Shown: positions 21,161 through 23,121 of the stretch, piece after piece
How the letters are laid out: each line of letters begins with the position of its first letter
Numbering within the stretch: position 1 is the stretch's first letter
Source of the DNA: Firmicutes bacterium UBA5454
GTDB taxonomy: Bacteria; Bacillota; Clostridia; Caldicoprobacterales; DTU083
DNA length: 23,121 nucleotides
Assembly (NCBI GenBank): GCA_002426555.1
Contig: DIQU01000094.1
Coordinates: forward strand, 1 to 23,121
Direction of reading: 5' to 3'
The notes under the pieces: model-generated
Databases searched by the model: none
The model's input: the letters and a program-made list of their open reading frames with translations, nothing else
What the model was told of the DNA's origin: nothing
Program-made: the position numbers and the translations under genes

Positions 21161-23121
21161 TTAACACGATAAGCAGGAAAAATGAAGGGTTTCACTCAAA
21201 TTGCCTCCATCACCAGGAGTAAATCGCCCATTATTCAACAACCAGTACTGAGCTGTAACATCCATATCCATCAGTAAATCAACCAAGTGAGGATGACAAG
21301 TCATAAGAAAAACCTGGTGTGTTTTACTCAGTTGGGCTATTACAGCAAGTGCCCGATTGAGATGGGCTGCATCAAAATTAACCAGAGAGTCGTCAATGAT
21401 TACCGGCAGACCGGAGCCGCTGTCTATGATTCTCCCCAGGCGTATGGCCAGAAAAACCTGCTCTGCAGTGCCGCGGCTCAATACAGAGCTGTCTTCTTGA
21501 ACACCACCATTTTTAAGGACAAAGGAAAAATCCGATAAATCTTCCTTGGGTAATATCCGTCGATAATCCCCAGCTGTCAGTTGTTCTAAAATATCTTCCG
21601 ACTGCAGGAGAAGTTCATCTTTAGTTTTTTCCAAAAACCCATTTCGAATTTCGCGACAAATCCAGGCTGCAGTTTTGTATACAGCATAGCGGTAGGATTC
21701 CTGATATAGACCGCTGCGCCCTTTGTGAATCATGGCATGGGCTTGTTCCAACAGCTCCGTCAAGCTTAACTGATCCAAAAATATATTTGTTTTCTGTATT
21801 TCCTTCCTGCAGGATTCCAGCTCTTCTTCCTGTTTTTTTATTTGCAGCACCAGTTCCTCATATTCACGCTCAATGGATTCTCGAGCGGGAAACTCATTAA
21901 ATATCTTCAGCAGAACCTGAACGGGTTCTTCCAAAGATGCATCCAATATATTATCAGTAATCATGGCTTGAGTAATTCGTTTGGAGCCCGCTGCTCTCTC
22001 CAGGCTCTGCCATATTACAGCTCTTCTGTTTATCTTTTCAAGATAGTCTGATCTGGATTCACACAACTCAAAATAAGATTCCACGAGAGTTACCAGATCA
22101 TTTTTATCATTCTCAGCATCTTTGCTATTTTCTCCTTCTTCCATACCAATCAATTGATAAATTCGTGCTTCTGTTCTTTTGATATCCGAAGACAGATGAT
22201 CCATGTGAATGGCAATCTTCAGCTTATGCTGCCATTTTTCAACAGAGTTTTGAATCTCCATCCATATATCAGGGCTCAGTTGCTCCTGGGTATAATTACG
22301 GCAGTTGAGGTTCTCAAATCGCGATATGAGAATATGTATCTCATGAAACTGTGCTGCCAGAATACCGGACTGTTCACTGATATCACTTTCCTGTCTATCA
22401 AGCCGATGTATTCCCTCTTGAATACCCATGAGACTTCGGTAATATTCCAACAGACTGCCGGGAGACGGCAATTCTTCCAGACCCAGTGTATTGCTGACAT
22501 CAATAAGCTCAGCTTCCGTCTTAGCCAATTCCTCAGCCAATTCTCTCCTTTTTATATGAAGTTTGTCCAACTGAGCAGAGCAGGAATGCAAACGGCCCTG
22601 AATTTCCTTCGAACGAATCTGTGCATCCTTATGGCCCATTCCCTTATAAAATGCAAGCAAAGCAACACCCAGGATTCCAAGAAAACCTGCAAGAAGTCCG
22701 GCAGGCAGATGAAGAAATGACAAGGCCGAACCTGATAGAATAAACGATACAGAAACCAGAAAATAAAGCTTTAACCCCGGCAGCGGAGTATGATTTTCCC
22801 ACTCTTCCCGTTGTTTTTCAAGCCCTTCAAATGTTGCTTGTGTTTCTTCCAGCTTGGAATCAGTGCGTTCCAACTGATTTTCCAGTTTCTGAAAGCAGGA
22901 TACCAGCTCCATCAATCGGCTTTCTTCCATGAATTCCAGAGGAAGATTCCGTATTCTCTCCAAATCATTCATTGACCAGCTTCTATGCAGACGTTGAATT
23001 CTCTCCAATATATCCTGCCGATTTTCCTCCAAGTTCCATTTTAAATCCGTTAAATGATCCCATCTGACTTCCAAGCCCGAAAGCTTTTCATAATGCTCCT
23101 GAAGCGGAATACGATGTTCCA
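21161..23121 (-). CDS. yhaN: YhaN, SbcC-like coiled-coil ATPase, 5' end missing
   Basis: This is a partial gene. The frame stays open through the right edge (reading EHRIPLQEHYEKLSGLEVRW from there), so the N-terminal Walker A half is outside the window. About 652 residues are visible: long coiled-coil stretches, two adjacent hydrophobic segments typical of YhaN (KLYFLVSVSFILSGSALSFL and LLAGFLGILGVALLAF), more coiled coil, and the C-terminal ABC-type half. That half has the signature SVLSRGTAEQVFLAIRL, Walker B LPVIIDDSLVNFD and a switch His in FLMTCHPHLVDLL. YhaN belongs to the SMC/Rad50 group; with a YhaO-type (SbcD-like) nuclease, expected just beyond the edge, it would process DNA ends. 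An internal TTG at 23074 is not a real start. Confidence 0.9.
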   Translation of the reverse strand, partial: EHRIPLQEHYEKLSGLEVRWDHLTDLKWNLEENRQDILERIQRLHRSWSMNDLERIRNLPLEFMEESRLMELVSCFQKLENQLERTDSKLEETQATFEGLEKQREEWENHTPLPGLKLYFLVSVSFILSGSALSFLHLPAGLLAGFLGILGVALLAFYKGMGHKDAQIRSKEIQGRLHSCSAQLDKLHIKRRELAEELAKTEAELIDVSNTLGLEELPSPGSLLEYYRSLMGIQEGIHRLDRQESDISEQSGILAAQFHEIHILISRFENLNCRNYTQEQLSPDIWMEIQNSVEKWQHKLKIAIHMDHLSSDIKRTEARIYQLIGMEEGENSKDAENDKNDLVTLVESYFELCESRSDYLEKINRRAVIWQSLERAAGSKRITQAMITDNILDASLEEPVQVLLKIFNEFPARESIEREYEELVLQIKKQEEELESCRKEIQKTNIFLDQLSLTELLEQAHAMIHKGRSGLYQESYRYAVYKTAAWICREIRNGFLEKTKDELLLQSEDILEQLTAGDYRRILPKEDLSDFSFVLKNGGVQEDSSVLSRGTAEQVFLAIRLGRIIDSGSGLPVIIDDSLVNFDAAHLNRALAVIAQLSKTHQVFLMTCHPHLVDLLMDMDVTAQYWLLNNGRFTPGDGGNLSETLHFSCLSC

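Noticed and set aside
22154..22720. 188-codon plus-strand frame inside yhaN
   Set aside because: It is antisense to the coiled-coil region of yhaN; such regions often leave the other strand open by chance.

Overview
The window looks like chromosomal DNA of a low-to-moderate GC Gram-positive bacterium of the Clostridia type. This rests on full-length AddA/AddB, the YhaN-YhaM pair, a HelD-type ATPase, a QueT transporter, AGGAGG-type ribosome binding sites and frequent TTG starts. A flavoprotein with the compact four-cysteine motif of iron-sulfur flavoproteins and a URO-D/methyltransferase-family protein fit an anaerobe. Genus cannot be assigned from the sequence alone.

Region 1 (1-4621, plus strand, visibly AT-richer) holds signalling genes. 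An OmpR-family response regulator and its membrane histidine kinase overlap by 4 nt and are followed by a small secreted PepSY-like protein. A 15-bp operator core (ACAACTCTCTAACAA) occurs in front of the regulator and again inside the last codons of the kinase gene, each time exactly 23 bp ahead of a -10 hexamer. This suggests that the regulator controls both its own operon and the secreted protein. An ECF sigma factor and a coupled membrane protein (probable anti-sigma factor) follow. The C-terminus of the latter runs into a decayed end of an IS200/IS605 (TnpB-type) element and a chain of hairpins.

Region 2 (4741-12060, minus strand) is the addB-addA operon for the two subunits of the RecBCD-like helicase-nuclease, with a promoter that lies partly in a ~30-bp element also present at the very start of the window.

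Region 3 (12066-17720, minus strand) has three parts: a small operon of signal peptidase I, QueT-family transporter and iron-sulfur flavoprotein; a pair made of a URO-D-family protein and a divergent Gfo/Idh/MocA-type oxidoreductase; and a membrane-anchored polysaccharide deacetylase with a Pro/Thr-rich linker. Intergenic spaces carry short interspersed repeats and an 11-bp perfect tandem repeat resembling a Pho box.

Region 4 (17694-23121, minus strand) holds a HelD-like superfamily 1 ATPase, a cluster of interspersed palindromic repeats, the exoribonuclease YhaM and the C-terminal part of YhaN, which runs off the right edge. Together with AddAB, much of the minus-strand content concerns nucleic-acid end processing and transcription recycling. 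I found no rRNA, tRNA or CRISPR array, and no clear riboswitch. I did not find an obvious new multi-gene system; the most unusual signals are the duplicated operator, the transposon-end fusion and the repeated promoter element.
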